Source of the DNA: Bacteroides faecichinchillae JCM 17102
GTDB taxonomy: Bacteria; Bacteroidota; Bacteroidia; Bacteroidales; Bacteroidaceae
Assembly (NCBI RefSeq): GCF_000614145.1
Contig: NZ_BAKK01000004.1
Location: forward strand, 62,001-126,000
Direction of reading: 5' to 3'
Length of the DNA stretch: 64,000 nt
A model generated the notes under the pieces. The model saw nothing but the letters and a program-made list of their open reading frames with translations. It was not told the DNA's origin and searched no databases. The translations under genes were made by a program, and so were the position numbers. Below, in pieces: positions 1 through 14,012 of the stretch (position 1 is its first letter; each line of letters begins with the position of its first letter).

Positions 1-1371
1 GTACTCATTTCCGTTGTAGCTAACGGACAAGCTAAATACGTATTCTATTTCATCGGGGATGGAATGGGAGTCAATCAAGTAAATGGTACTGAAATGTATT
101 ATGCGGAATTACAAAATGGACGAATCGGCGTTGAGCCATTGTTATTCACCCAATTTCCAGTAGCGACTATGGCTACTACCTTTTCTGCAACCAACTCGGT
201 GACAGATTCTGCTGCTGCGGGTACAGCTCTATCCACCGGTAAAAAGACTTATAACAATGCTATTTCTGTAGGAGAAGATAAAAAGCCGATGGAAACTATA
301 GCCGAGAAAGCCAAAAAAGCTGGAAAAAAAGTAGGGATAGCTACTTCCGTTAGCGTGGACCATGCAACTCCGGCTGCATTTTATGCACACCAGCCTAATA
401 GAAATATGTATTATGAGATAGCCTTAGATCTCCCTAAAGCTAACTTCGATTTTTATGCAGGAGGTGGCTTCCTGAAACCGACAAAAACTCATGATAAGAA
501 AGATGCGCCTAGTATCTTCCCTATTTTCGAAGAAGCAGGATATACCGTAGCACGCGGTTATAATGATTACAAAGCCAAAGCGGATAAAGCTCAAAAAATG
601 ATTCTGATACAAGAAGAGGGTAAAAATCCGGGCTGTTTACCTTACGCTATTGATCAAGAGGAAGATGACCTGACATTAGCACAAATAACAGAAAGTGCAA
701 TTGACTTCTTGAAGAAAGGAAAAGACAAAGGATTCTTCCTTATGGTTGAAGGAGGAAAAATTGACTGGGCTACGCACGGTAATGATGCAGCAACAGTATT
801 CAATGAAATAAAAGATATGGATGCAGCTGTGAAAGTGGCCTATGAATTTTACAAGAAACATCCGAAAGAAACCCTGATTGTTATTACTGCAGACCACGAG
901 ACAGGTGGAATCGTATTAGGAAGCGGAAGATATGACTTGAATCTGAAAGCTCTTCAGTACCAGAAAAAGTCTACGGATGGACTTTCAAAACGTATCAGCG
1001 AACTGAGAAAGTCAAAAAACAATAAGGTAACTTGGGAAGAAATGAAAGAATTTCTTGGTCAAGAAATGGGATTCTGGAAAGAAGTACCCATTTCATGGAA
1101 ACAAGAAAGAGAACTGCGTGATGAGTTCGAAGAGTCATTCGTAAAGAATAAAGTAGTATTTGCAGAAAGTATGTATTCAAAAAGCGAACCAATAGCTGCT
1201 CGTGCTAAGGAGATAATAAATGATATTGCTATGATAAATTGGGCAAACGGCGGACATTCTGCCGGGTATGTTCCAGTATTTGTTATTGGTGCTGGTTCTC
1301 ATTTGTTCGGTAACAAAATCGACAATACAGAAATACCTCAAAGAATAGCCAAAGCGGCAGGATATAAATAA
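1..1371 (+). CDS. alkaline phosphatase (5' end outside window)
   Basis: The reading frame is open from base 1, so the start and most of the signal peptide lie upstream; the first visible residues look like the end of a signal peptide (VVANGQA). The protein hydrolyses phosphate monoesters in the periplasm. Visible alkaline phosphatase motifs are the metal-binding FIGDGMG (about nt 46-69), the nucleophile region VTDSAAAGTALSTG (about nt 199-240), VEGGKIDWATHGND, TADHETGG and the C-terminal NGGHSAGYVPVF histidine motif. All expected metal ligands appear present, so the enzyme is probably active. It ends at TAA 1369-1371 and is followed by a hairpin terminator. It is probably transcribed independently of the convergent regulator next door. 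Family assignment is secure; the natural substrate is not known. Confidence 0.93.
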   Translation, partial: VLISVVANGQAKYVFYFIGDGMGVNQVNGTEMYYAELQNGRIGVEPLLFTQFPVATMATTFSATNSVTDSAAAGTALSTGKKTYNNAISVGEDKKPMETIAEKAKKAGKKVGIATSVSVDHATPAAFYAHQPNRNMYYEIALDLPKANFDFYAGGGFLKPTKTHDKKDAPSIFPIFEEAGYTVARGYNDYKAKADKAQKMILIQEEGKNPGCLPYAIDQEEDDLTLAQITESAIDFLKKGKDKGFFLMVEGGKIDWATHGNDAATVFNEIKDMDAAVKVAYEFYKKHPKETLIVITADHETGGIVLGSGRYDLNLKALQYQKKSTDGLSKRISELRKSKNNKVTWEEMKEFLGQEMGFWKEVPISWKQERELRDEFEESFVKNKVVFAESMYSKSEPIAARAKEIINDIAMINWANGGHSAGYVPVFVIGAGSHLFGNKIDNTEIPQRIAKAAGYK

Positions 1372-1394
1372 TAAAAATTATATCAATCATGAAT

Positions 1395-1443
1395 ATGCCA
1401 ATTACTACACGATTTATATCTGTAAGTAATTGGCATGTTTTTA
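1395..1443 (+). terminator. rho-independent terminator of the alkaline phosphatase gene
   Basis: A perfect 12-bp stem (1395-1406 with 1425-1436, arms ATGCCAATTACT / AGTAATTGGCAT) is followed by G and five T. It lies 23 bp after the phosphatase stop and abuts the convergent regulator, so it separates the two. Confidence 0.8.
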
Positions 1444-3036
1444 TAAATTCATAACATCTTGTTCGAATTGCTCTTTGTCTCCGACAGCTTTATTACGCAT
1501 CCTGCTACGATAATTGTAGATAGTTGCTAAAGAATAACCCAAGAAATGTGCAATTCGATTACTATCTACTACTCCCAGACGGATAAGAGCAAAAATACGG
1601 AGTTCGGTGGTCAATAATTCATCCGATTTGGGATATACCCTTCCTTCTTCTACTAATAATTTATTAAAGGAAGAAATAAAGTTTGGGAACAGCTTCAGAA
1701 ATGCCTTATCGAATTCATTATAAAATTCACTCCGTTCATCCCGTATAAACTGCTCGGACTTAATCGCTTTAAACAAATCTTCTACGCGGGATGCCATTGC
1801 CAACTTTGCTAACGAACGACGGTAAGCTTCCAGTTTATCCAGATAGTTCACACATCTATCCAAATAACGGGCAATATATACTTCTTTTATTTTACCAGTC
1901 TGTTCCAGTTCTTTATTCACCACTAACATTTGTTCGTTTGCCAAACTCAGGTCACGACGCATAGCAGACAGTTTTCTCATCCAACGATACAAGAAGAAAA
2001 CGGCAATAAGAAGAAATAAAGAAAGCAGACTCACACTAACCAACATAATACGGGAAACTGCGCGTTCTTTTTCTTCCTTCAATTTGTAGGCTTTGTCTAT
2101 GATGGGAAAAAACTCTGTCACTTCAATAAACCTCAGGCGAGCATTACACGCAACAGCGTCTTCCATCGAACAATTCAAATATTTATAGGCGCGATCAATA
2201 TTTCCCTGTTCATACATTAAATATGCCAGCTTTTGCAGTGAGGCATATTCCCTAACAGAAGATTCCAAATCAGCAATAGCAGTCAGTATCAGATAGTAAA
2301 TCTCTTTTTCCGTATCCTTTTTCATATGATACGCTTCGGACATTGTATAATAAATAAAGACTTTCTGACGTTCATTAACGACCTCTTTCAACGCATCGGT
2401 CAACATAATCAAAGCTGTATCAGCCCTTCCGTTAACAATACACTTTTCTGCAGCAACAATGGTTCTGTTTGTTTCCGGAGACATCACACTGATAATAGAG
2501 TCTCGATATAATTCCGTTTTCAACAGATATTTCTTTTTCTCTTCTTTACTAGTAGTATAGTCAGCAAGCCATCCATAGCAAGTACGACAGGTTTGATAAT
2601 AAGATAACAAAGTTTCTTTATTCAATATCTTAGAATTAATCTTTTTCAACTGCTCTATAGCCTCCATATACATACCCATCACTCCCATGACTGTTGCCCG
2701 GTCGAGCCTAATTTCATCTTCCAGTTCAGGGCGGTTCAATTGAGGTAGGATATCCATTCTTTCATAGATATAATGGAGTGCAGAATCGGCCTGATAATGA
2801 ACATAGGCATCAAAAAGAGCATCATATAACCGATACTTATCAAAAGGATCGGTAGCATGAGCTAATTGTACCTTTAAGCTATCTACTTTCCTTTCTTTTA
2901 AATTTTGAAATATTTCTTTTCTGCTTATGACATCGTCCAGCCTTTTAAGTATTGCCTTCTTATCCGTATGTTCTGCAAAAGACAAAAGCGGATAAACTAA
3001 TAAGAAAAAGAGAATATAACAGGGCACATTTCTCAT
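1441..3036 (-). CDS. susR: SusR-type membrane-anchored TPR/HTH transcriptional regulator
   Basis: The 531-residue protein starts at ATG 3036. An in-frame upstream extension is rejected because a -7 promoter box (3059-3066) lies inside it. It has a signal peptide ([21 protein letters not shown]), about 300 residues of helical TPR-like repeats, one membrane segment ([21 protein letters not shown], near residue 340), a coiled coil, and a C-terminal LuxR-like helix-turn-helix ([28 protein letters not shown] is the region). This is the architecture of DUF6377-type regulators, which I believe includes B. thetaiotaomicron SusR, the maltose/starch-responsive activator. Divergent placement next to susA and susB supports the name. 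A sensor in the periplasm and an HTH in the cytoplasm would couple maltooligosaccharide sensing to transcription. A paralogue for another glycan is the main alternative. Confidence 0.75.
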   Translation of the reverse strand: MRNVPCYILFFLLVYPLLSFAEHTDKKAILKRLDDVISRKEIFQNLKERKVDSLKVQLAHATDPFDKYRLYDALFDAYVHYQADSALHYIYERMDILPQLNRPELEDEIRLDRATVMGVMGMYMEAIEQLKKINSKILNKETLLSYYQTCRTCYGWLADYTTSKEEKKKYLLKTELYRDSIISVMSPETNRTIVAAEKCIVNGRADTALIMLTDALKEVVNERQKVFIYYTMSEAYHMKKDTEKEIYYLILTAIADLESSVREYASLQKLAYLMYEQGNIDRAYKYLNCSMEDAVACNARLRFIEVTEFFPIIDKAYKLKEEKERAVSRIMLVSVSLLSLFLLIAVFFLYRWMRKLSAMRRDLSLANEQMLVVNKELEQTGKIKEVYIARYLDRCVNYLDKLEAYRRSLAKLAMASRVEDLFKAIKSEQFIRDERSEFYNEFDKAFLKLFPNFISSFNKLLVEEGRVYPKSDELLTTELRIFALIRLGVVDSNRIAHFLGYSLATIYNYRSRMRNKAVGDKEQFEQDVMNL

Positions 3037-3058
3037 AAAGAACTTTTTAAAGATGTCA

Positions 3059-3066
3059 CAAATATA
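3059..3066 (-). promoter_or_regulatory. -7 promoter element of susR
   Basis: On the minus strand this reads TATATTTG, a full match to the Bacteroides -7 element TAnnTTTG. TTTC lies 20 bp upstream (3087-3090), a 3/4 match to the -33 TTTG. The predicted start of transcription is only about 16 nt before ATG 3036, which fixes the start codon. Confidence 0.65.
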
Positions 3067-3177
3067 ATGAATATAGTAATGATAATGAAATATATATGAA
3101 TTACTATTTTCATTATCACTTATATTTTCCAGCTCTCCACAAACAGATAATATCATAATTATCAATATAATAAATAA

Positions 3178-7762
<4,585 letters not shown>

Positions 7763-7913
7763 TAAATAGAACTCTTCAACAAGATACGTTTTCAATAGGT
7801 ATTTATAACAAAATCTTTTTAAGGATATGCACCATCAAATTATACTTTAATAAAGTGAAAGTCAAAGTGATGGTATCCAAGAAATAATTTACGGCCAAGT
7901 CCCGTTAGATTAT

Positions 7914-7964
7914 AAAAAATGTGCCAATTGTTACGCGGTAAAATCCGTCAAACAATTGGCACAT
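7914..7964 (-). terminator. terminator between susB and lpxH
   Basis: A perfect 14-bp stem (7919-7932 with 7951-7964) has an A-run at 7914-7918, which is a U-tract on the minus strand. It therefore best serves the minus-strand lpxH but may also stop susB transcripts. The arms share the word TGCCAATT with the hairpin at 1395. Confidence 0.75.
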
Positions 7965-7984
7965 CCTATATTAATTAGTAAAAA

Positions 7985-8748
7985 TCAAACCTGCGTTTCC
8001 CCTTCTATATATTCTTCCAAGAAGAGATTCTCACCATCGAACACTGCATAAGAAAAATAATTGATCCAATCTCCCAAAATCAACACACGCGAAGTCACAC
8101 TTAGCATTAAATCCAATTCAATATGTCGGTGCCCGTAAATAAAGAAATTGATATTAGGATGACCTTTCAGATATTCTTTCGTGTAGAGCACCAAGAATTC
8201 CTTATTTTCTCCCATATATTCAGGCTCTTTCCCATCGATTCGTTTCTCACGACTATGTTTTGCCCAGTTCAATCCTAGTTCAACACTCCATCGAGGATGA
8301 ATAGCGGAGAATAATGTTTGCAACGTTTGGCTGTGGAACATCCTGCGAAGGATTTTAAACTTCTTATCCGGGTCGCCCAGACCATCGCCATGAGCCAGAT
8401 AAAACTCTTTCCCATGAATTTCAGTAGTCAATGGTTCACGATGAATAATGACTCCACATTCTTTGGTTAAATAGTCACCACACCAGATATCATGATTACC
8501 AATAAAGTAGTGCACTTCCACACCCATATCTGTAAGTTCGGAGATTTTTCCAAGAAAACGGTATATCCTTTGGGAACAACCAACTTGAACTCATACCAGA
8601 AATCGAACATATCTCCTAATAAATAGACAGCAGAAGCTTTATGCTTTATACTATCAAGAAAATTCACCAGACGTCGTTCCTGGGTGCGTCCATGAGCTAT
8701 TGCCCGCGAACCAAGATGAGCATCGGAAAGGAAATAAACGTTCTTCAT
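7985..8748 (-). pseudogene. lpxH: UDP-2,3-diacylglucosamine pyrophosphatase-like, frameshifted
   Basis: With one base restored, the gene encodes 254 residues of a calcineurin-like metallophosphatase. It would cleave UDP-2,3-diacylglucosamine in lipid A synthesis. The upstream frame holds SDAHLG and LGDMFDFW; the downstream frame holds GNHDIW, LAHGDG and GHRH, so all five metallophosphatase blocks are present. The frame breaks at 8550-8551, where CC stands in place of the expected CCC (GGG on the coding strand, codons TTG GGA AAA). The start is ATG 8748. LpxH-type function is normally needed for outer-membrane synthesis, so a sequencing deletion is more likely than true loss. In Bacteroides this family is usually annotated lpxH-like, but the exact substrate is inferred. 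Confidence 0.75.
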
Positions 8749-8826
8749 CAATTTTACAAATTACTAGTTACTAAACATCTAGAAGCTGCCGCTTCCTTAT
8801 TACAATCAGCAAAAGGGATTACTCCT

Positions 8827-8834
8827 CAAAGATA
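8827..8834 (-). promoter_or_regulatory. -7 promoter element of lpxH
   Basis: The minus strand reads TATCTTTG about 78 bp before the lpxH ATG at 8748. It lies just past the 3' end of the upstream SufT-like gene. Confidence 0.5.
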
Positions 8835-8842
8835 ATACTTAT

Positions 8843-9154
8843 TTAGAGGAACCCAAGTTCCAATTTGGCTTCTTCACTCATCATGTCTTTATCCCATTCC
8901 GGTTCAAACACCAAATTAATGGTTGCAGAACGTACTCCTTCCACCGATTCCACCTTCTGACGGATATCTTCCATTATAAAATCAGCAGCCGGACAATTAG
9001 GAGCAGTCAGAGTCATATCAATTACAGTATCTTTGTCATCGGTTACATCAATTTTATAAATAAGACCGAGATCGTATACATTTACCGGAATCTCCGGGTC
9101 ATATACAGTCTTCAGCATAGCCACGATCTTTTCTTCTATTTCAAATTTTTCCAT
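8843..9154 (-). CDS. MIP18/DUF59-family Fe-S assembly protein (SufT-like)
   Basis: This 103-residue single-domain protein has the family signature DPEIPVNVYDLGLIY near residue 20 and the conserved cysteine in TLTAPNCPAADF near residue 53. Members (SufT, PaaD, MIP18) help mature iron-sulfur proteins in the cytoplasm; the exact client is unknown. Length is normal for the stand-alone bacterial form. It has its own -7 box at 9178-9185 and lies between lpxH and radC on the same strand. Nothing is odd in the sequence. Confidence 0.85.
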   Translation of the reverse strand: MEKFEIEEKIVAMLKTVYDPEIPVNVYDLGLIYKIDVTDDKDTVIDMTLTAPNCPAADFIMEDIRQKVESVEGVRSATINLVFEPEWDKDMMSEEAKLELGFL

Positions 9155-9177
9155 AGGGCTTTCTTTTTAACACATTG

Positions 9178-9185
9178 CAAATATA
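9178..9185 (-). promoter_or_regulatory. -7 promoter element of the SufT-like gene
   Basis: The minus strand reads TATATTTG, 24 bp before the start codon at 9154, overlapping the gap after radC. Confidence 0.5.
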
Positions 9186-9198
9186 AGAATAAATTTAT

Positions 9199-9894
9199 TC
9201 AGAGCAGTCCTTCGTCAGCAAAACTATAGAACTTATCTTCACAAACAATAACATGGTCTATCAATCGAATGTTCATTGTATCGGCTGCCTTATGGATGTA
9301 TTCCGTCAAGGTTTTATCCGCTTGGCTTGGACGGGAATTGCCCGAAGGATGATTATGTACAACTGCTATTTGTGTAGCTCTTTGCAAAATAGCTTCCCGA
9401 AGAATAGTACGCACGTCCGCATAAGTTCCGTCGATGCCCCCTGTGCTAATACGTACCTTATCTATCACTTTGGTAGCCTGATTTAATAATAAAACCCAGA
9501 ACTCTTCTTGCTCCAGGTCACACATGATAGGTTGAAAAATAGCATAAATGTCTTTTGAGCAGGTTATTCGAGTCCGCTCTTTGATATTTTGCAATTTCCG
9601 TCGTTTACCGAGTTCAAGAGCTGCCATTAAGGTCACACTCTTTGCCGGTCCCATCCCCTTAAAAAGGGAATAATCCTTCACTTCCCACTTTGCAAGCGAG
9701 TTCAGATTGTTATCACAAGAAAGCAACATTCGGCGCATCAGTTCGACAGCACTTTCATCAGTATTTCCGGAACCTATCAATATAGCAAGTAGCTCGGCAT
9801 CACTTAAGGCAGCTGCTCCCTTTTCCATCATTTTCTCACGTGGGCGGTCCTCCAGTGCCCATTGATTGATGGATAGTTTGTGTTTAACTTCCAT
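9199..9894 (-). CDS. radC: RadC family JAB/MPN-domain protein
   Basis: The 231-residue protein starts at MEVKHKLSINQW (ATG 9894). A longer in-frame start at 9966 is rejected because a -7 box sits at 9914-9921. The N-terminal helix-hairpin-helix part (LSDAELLAILIGSG, FKGMGPAKS) precedes the MPN/JAB metal site: the VHNHPSGNSRPSQAD motif (H-x-H-x7-S-x2-D) near residue 180. The fold is that of a zinc metallopeptidase. Despite the historical name, a direct role in DNA repair is doubtful and the function is unknown. The gene is intact, monocistronic by context, and divergent from the GH20 gene. Confidence 0.88.
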   Translation of the reverse strand: MEVKHKLSINQWALEDRPREKMMEKGAAALSDAELLAILIGSGNTDESAVELMRRMLLSCDNNLNSLAKWEVKDYSLFKGMGPAKSVTLMAALELGKRRKLQNIKERTRITCSKDIYAIFQPIMCDLEQEEFWVLLLNQATKVIDKVRISTGGIDGTYADVRTILREAILQRATQIAVVHNHPSGNSRPSQADKTLTEYIHKAADTMNIRLIDHVIVCEDKFYSFADEGLL

Positions 9895-9913
9895 TCTTAT
9901 AAAATTAGGTCTA

Positions 9914-9921
9914 CAAAGATA
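9914..9921 (-). promoter_or_regulatory. -7 promoter element of radC
   Basis: The minus strand reads TATCTTTG, 19 bp before ATG 9894. This short leader decides the start codon. Confidence 0.6.
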
Positions 9922-10034
9922 ACCTTTATTATAGGAATATGTACTATAAAAGAAGAGTTGATACATAACTTTTTATTCTCTTTCGTTTAACGAATATAAT
10001 ATTATCACAAAAAGAAAAATAAAAGAGGATAATA

Positions 10035-10065
10035 TTTCATATTGTTTTCTTTTTAAATATATTTG
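10035..10065 (+). promoter_or_regulatory. promoter of the GH20 gene
   Basis: TTTC (10035-10038, 3/4 of TTTG) is 19 bp upstream of a perfect TATATTTG (10058-10065). The ATG follows at 10118. Confidence 0.6.
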
Positions 10066-10117
10066 CAACTCAAACAGAAAGAAAACAAAATAAATACAAT
10101 CATTAAAAGTTTAATAT

Positions 10118-12460
10118 ATGAAAAGTACAAGCAGGAAAAGCATATTATTATTTATAATGTATTGCTTATTGATCACTCCCTATGCCAATGCGCAAACCAA
10201 AGATAATCCGCTTCTCATCCCGGAATTGATGGATTTCACTTTAATGAGGTGTGACTTTAATACTAAAATAAAAGACAAACAACAGATAGAAGATGCACTT
10301 CAATCAGGTTTCAATGCTATCTATACTGCCAACGACCGTACATTGGTTGAGCAAGCAAACGGTAAAGGAATAATCCCCCTGAGTAACTATACATTATCAA
10401 AATACAAATCAATCGTTCCCTATAAAAATCATCCAATCACTACCTTCGTATTCGCTCGTGAACGCAGCGATGGTTATACCCGCAACGCCATTATTGACCA
10501 ATGCTTTGTTGAGTATGCCTGCGACACGCTTTATGGTAGTCCTCAATGGATAAAAAAGCTCATCGATAATTCTTTAGAAATACACTCCAGACTGATCAGT
10601 AACAATCGTAAATTGATGGTCAGCATCACCAATAAAAGCAGTCTTCCATATACACTTTCCATCAAAAAGACAGACGGATTGCAAACCGAACAAAACACCC
10701 TGTCTTTGGACGGGAAGAAAGAAACAATCATCTACTTTACAGGAAATCCAATCGACCAATATGAATATTTGATTTCTACAAAAGTACAGAATACACGACT
10801 TACGGACGGTAAACAACTAACATACACTTTCCGGATACCGGGTACTCTTTATCTGGAAGGTACTATTCCTACAAATAGATTATCCATTATCCCCCAACCT
10901 AACTCAATTACCCCCATTAAAAATGAAGAATGGTTCACCATCGACAAACAAACACGTATTATCGCAAGAACCCCCAAAGCCAAAGAACCTCTTCATTTCC
11001 TCACTGACCGATTAGGAACAGTTGCCAACTTAACACTACCCGTTGCCAAAACCACCAAAGATGATAATAATACCATCATCTTCAGTCGGACCAATGACCC
11101 CGGTCTTGGCAAAGAAGGTTATTCGCTTCGCGCTACCAAACGGAATATACAAATCGAAGCGAATGAACCATCCGGTTTTTTCTATGCCGTCCAAACCTTA
11201 TTACAACTTCTCCCCAGTCAAATTTACTCTTCTCAACGGGAAGATTATAGTACCTGGGATGTACCGGCTGTAGAGATTAAAGACGTACCCAGATTTGAAT
11301 ATCGCGGACTTCATTTGGATGTTGGTCGTCATCTGTATCCGGTAGAGTTTATCAAAAAGTATATTGATTTGCTTTCCATGCAGAAAATGAATCGTTTCCA
11401 TTGGCATCTAACTGATGATCAGGGGTGGAGAATCGAAATAAAAAAATATCCTAAACTAACGGAAATCGGTTCGATAAGAAAAGAAACGATAAAGAACCGT
11501 TATACAGCTCAGGGTCCCCTCCTATTCGACAATACACCTTATGGAGGTTTCTATACCCAAAAGGAAATAAAAGAAATCGTTCAATACGCTAAAGAAAGGT
11601 ATGTAACTGTTATTCCTGAGATCGATCTTCCGGGTCATATGCTTGCTGCACTGGCCACATACCCTGAATTGGGTTGTACAGGAGGTCCATACGAAGTAGG
11701 AACCCGATGGGGTATTTATGATGATGTTCTTTGTGCCGGAAACGAAAAGATATATCCGTTTATTGAGGATATATTAAAAGAGGTATTCGAACTGTTCCCT
11801 TGCGAGTATGTACATATCGGAGGCGATGAGTGCCCTAAAACCCGTTGGAAGGCATGCCCAAAATGTCAGGCTAAGATGAAAACGGAAAATTTGAAGGATG
11901 AACATGAACTGCAAAGTTATGTAATCAGAAGAGTGGAAAAATTCCTCAATGATAACGGAAAGAAACTGATTGGCTGGGACGAAATCTTAGAAGGTGGAAT
12001 AGCACCGAATGCTACCCTGATGTCATGGCGCGGCGTTGTAGCTGGTATCACAGCAGCCAAATCAGGTCATCCTGTGATAATGACTCCCAATACGCATGTA
12101 TATCTGGATCATTATCAGACAAATATGGATATAGCTCCTTTAGGTAACGGCCGAGTAGCTTCTTTAGAATGGACATATAGTTACGATCCTATTCCGAATG
12201 AACTGACTCCTGAAGAGGCTTTACATATTAAAGGCATACAAGCCAATGTTTGGAGTGAATATCTACGCACTACGGAAATGGTAGAATACATGACTTATCC
12301 TCGCGCCAATGCAGTGGCCGAGATTGGATGGACTTTCTTAGAAAACAGAAGTTGGGAAGATTATACCAAAAGGTTGCAACAACAGTTCGAAAGATGGAGA
12401 TATTATAATCTGAATTATGCACCCCATTATAAACAACCGATTGGTGTTCATCATAAATAA
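10118..12460 (+). CDS. secreted GH20 beta-N-acetylhexosaminidase
   Basis: The 780-residue protein has a signal peptide ending at PYANAQ. Residues about 30-245 form an extra N-terminal region, followed by a GH20b alpha/beta domain (about 250-385) and the GH20 barrel (about 390-740). The barrel carries the LHLDVGRHLYPVEFIKKYID start, HWHLTDDQGWRIEI, and HIGGDECPK, where Asp570 positions the substrate N-acetyl group and Glu571 is the acid. This substrate-assisted mechanism removes terminal GlcNAc or GalNAc from glycans such as mucin or host N-glycans. It is probably periplasmic, since no lipobox is seen. It has its own promoter and a strong terminator, so it is monocistronic. The exact linkage preference cannot be read from sequence. 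Confidence 0.92.
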   Translation: MKSTSRKSILLFIMYCLLITPYANAQTKDNPLLIPELMDFTLMRCDFNTKIKDKQQIEDALQSGFNAIYTANDRTLVEQANGKGIIPLSNYTLSKYKSIVPYKNHPITTFVFARERSDGYTRNAIIDQCFVEYACDTLYGSPQWIKKLIDNSLEIHSRLISNNRKLMVSITNKSSLPYTLSIKKTDGLQTEQNTLSLDGKKETIIYFTGNPIDQYEYLISTKVQNTRLTDGKQLTYTFRIPGTLYLEGTIPTNRLSIIPQPNSITPIKNEEWFTIDKQTRIIARTPKAKEPLHFLTDRLGTVANLTLPVAKTTKDDNNTIIFSRTNDPGLGKEGYSLRATKRNIQIEANEPSGFFYAVQTLLQLLPSQIYSSQREDYSTWDVPAVEIKDVPRFEYRGLHLDVGRHLYPVEFIKKYIDLLSMQKMNRFHWHLTDDQGWRIEIKKYPKLTEIGSIRKETIKNRYTAQGPLLFDNTPYGGFYTQKEIKEIVQYAKERYVTVIPEIDLPGHMLAALATYPELGCTGGPYEVGTRWGIYDDVLCAGNEKIYPFIEDILKEVFELFPCEYVHIGGDECPKTRWKACPKCQAKMKTENLKDEHELQSYVIRRVEKFLNDNGKKLIGWDEILEGGIAPNATLMSWRGVVAGITAAKSGHPVIMTPNTHVYLDHYQTNMDIAPLGNGRVASLEWTYSYDPIPNELTPEEALHIKGIQANVWSEYLRTTEMVEYMTYPRANAVAEIGWTFLENRSWEDYTKRLQQQFERWRYYNLNYAPHYKQPIGVHHK

Positions 12461-12502
12461 TATCCAATAGTATTAAATAAGATAGAATTTCTCATTAACG
12501 GA

Positions 12503-12534
12503 AGAGGGGCACGTGAGGTGTCTCTCTTTTTTTT
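12503..12534 (+). terminator. terminator of the GH20 gene
   Basis: A 10-bp stem with two G-T pairs (12503-12512 with 12518-12527), a GTGAG loop and a following T-run (12527-12534) make a textbook rho-independent terminator. Confidence 0.85.
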
Positions 12535-12581
12535 AGGTTCATAGGAGATACTAACCGCTTAAAGTATTAGTTTCAATAGAA

Positions 12582-12656
12582 CGGAACTATTGGTTTCAAG
12601 GCATGAAACTATTGGTTTCATAGGGTGAAACAAAAGGTTTCACAGTATGAAACTAT
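12582..12656. repeat. tandem array of 22-bp palindromic units
   Basis: Units start at 12582, 12604, 12626 and 12648, exactly 22 bp apart, with the last one partial. Each full unit is a small inverted repeat, TGAAAC-5 nt-GTTTCA; the third unit keeps the arms but changes the loop (AAAAG instead of TATTG). A further GTTTCA at 12570-12575 may be a worn fifth copy. The array lies in a 440-bp gap between convergent genes, after the GH20 terminator. Compensated change in the loop but not the arms suggests the pairing or dyad matters. Confidence 0.75.
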
Positions 12657-12764
12657 CTTAGTGCTATATTGAAATAGAAACAACTCGACTGACTAAAGAA
12701 CAATACAACCACCAATGTTAGTTTTATATCTAATGCAGACAAGTAATATCAAAACGATACAAAG

Positions 12765-12865
12765 TGTGACGACTAATTTTCCATCACACTGCCGTCACAC
12801 CTATCCATCACATGTTTATACACTTATAATTAATACATTATCTTCATTTATGTGATGGTGACGGT
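12765..12865. repeat. intergenic cluster of GTGAC/GTGAT words in both orientations
   Basis: GTGAC or GTGAT and their complements recur: GTGTGACG (12765-12772), ATCAC (12783-12787), GTCAC (12794-12798), ATCAC (12807-12811), GTGATGGTGACGG (12852-12864). The pair CCATCACAT / ATGTGATGG can form a long-loop stem (12805-12813 with 12850-12858). A similar array lies at 43206-43278. The rest of the 12461-12900 gap contains nothing that looks coding. Confidence 0.5.
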
Positions 12866-12871
12866 AAATTA

Positions 12872-12895
12872 TGAAAAAAATCTCTATGGGAGAGT
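12872..12895 (-). terminator. possible terminator of the GT2 gene
   Basis: On the minus strand a short CTCT-CCCAT-AGAG hairpin is followed by A and seven T. It lies 5 bp after the stop codon of the glycosyltransferase. The stem is only 4 bp, so confidence is limited. Confidence 0.4.
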
Positions 12896-12900
12896 TGGAC

Positions 12901-13890
12901 TTATTTGTAGAAGTTCTTACGGAAAGCCTCAACTTCATCTTTTCCTCGAATGCAACGCTGCCACCACGCATACCAAAATCCGGTACCATATCCTATTAAC
13001 TGAATAAAAGCAGCAGCTATAGAATATATACCGATTTTAAAACTCTGGTTTTGAATGGTAGAATCGATACATACTAAGAATGCATAAATCATAATCGGGA
13101 TAAAACTAAACAGACAAAAAGGAGTACCAAGCAATAATAGAGCCACACCTAATGTAAACACAGCCGGCAACAAATGCACTAGTTTCAGTGAATCAGGATA
13201 TTTTTTATAAAGATTAATGCGGGCAATCCCTGAGTTGCAAACTTGCTTAAAGAATTTCTTCAGATCAGTACGACGTTTATGATATACCCAGGCATCAGGA
13301 AAGAGACGGCAAATGTATCCTCCTCGAAAGATTCGAATACTAAAGTCAATATCTTCACCAAAACGCATCTTAGAAAAGCCACCCAAAGTTTCGTACACTT
13401 CACGACGAACACCCATATTGAAACTACGAGGATAAAACTTATCCATTTTCTTTTTTCCACCACGAATACCACCCGTCGTGAAGAAAGAGGTCATCGAATA
13501 ATTAATCGCTTTTTGAATATCCGTAAATGAATCGTGCGCACGATCGGGACCGCCAAATGCATCGGCAGGAGAAGTCTGGAGTTCCTTCTCCACTGCTTCG
13601 AAATACCCTTCGGGTAAAATAACATCCGAATCTAATATAATAAGATAATCGCCTTCGCTATGCCCCGCACCATAGTTGCGCGTCTGCCCCGGTCCAGAAT
13701 TAAATTTAAAGAAGTAACTAATCTTCAATCGGTCTGCGTAACGCTCTACTACCTCTTTACAAGGGATGGAAGATCCGTCTTCTACAATCAACACTTCAAA
13801 ATCTTTAAAATGCTGTCTGGTAAGACTTTCAAGTAATTCATCCACCTCATCAGGACGATTGTAAACAGGAACAATAACAGAATAACGCAT
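12901..13890 (-). CDS. GT2 family membrane glycosyltransferase
   Basis: The 329-residue protein starts at MRYSVIVPVYNRP (ATG 13890); an 11-residue upstream extension is possible but lacks the normal GT2 N-terminus. The GT-A fold occupies residues 1-215, with the nucleotide-binding VEDGSS and the ILDSDVILPEGYF motif (D-S-D) that binds metal and sugar nucleotide. HFGED-like acceptor motif FGEDIDFS is present. Two or three C-terminal membrane helices (about 225-310) anchor it to the inner membrane. It probably adds a sugar to a lipid-linked or surface polysaccharide. It has no polysaccharide cluster around it, so its pathway cannot be named. Confidence 0.85.
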   Translation of the reverse strand: MRYSVIVPVYNRPDEVDELLESLTRQHFKDFEVLIVEDGSSIPCKEVVERYADRLKISYFFKFNSGPGQTRNYGAGHSEGDYLIILDSDVILPEGYFEAVEKELQTSPADAFGGPDRAHDSFTDIQKAINYSMTSFFTTGGIRGGKKKMDKFYPRSFNMGVRREVYETLGGFSKMRFGEDIDFSIRIFRGGYICRLFPDAWVYHKRRTDLKKFFKQVCNSGIARINLYKKYPDSLKLVHLLPAVFTLGVALLLLGTPFCLFSFIPIMIYAFLVCIDSTIQNQSFKIGIYSIAAAFIQLIGYGTGFWYAWWQRCIRGKDEVEAFRKNFYK

Positions 13891-14012
13891 AATGATTTGC
13901 CTCACTTTAGATTCAGATTGCAAATTAAAATAAAAAAACGGAATAGAAGAAAGTTATACAAGCAAAATCCCTCAAATCATATCGCATGATGATCTGAGAG
14001 GCATTTCTTTAG

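Noticed and set aside
1441..3036. Hybrid two-component sensor
   Set aside because: There is no histidine kinase or receiver domain; only TPR-like repeats, one membrane helix and an HTH.
3037..3165. N-terminal 43-residue extension of the SusR-like protein
   Set aside because: It contains the -7 promoter box at 3059-3066 and would put a low-complexity stretch before a clear signal peptide.
12582..12656. The 22-bp tandem array as a CRISPR
   Set aside because: Units are contiguous with no spacers, each unit is itself a dyad, and no cas gene is nearby.
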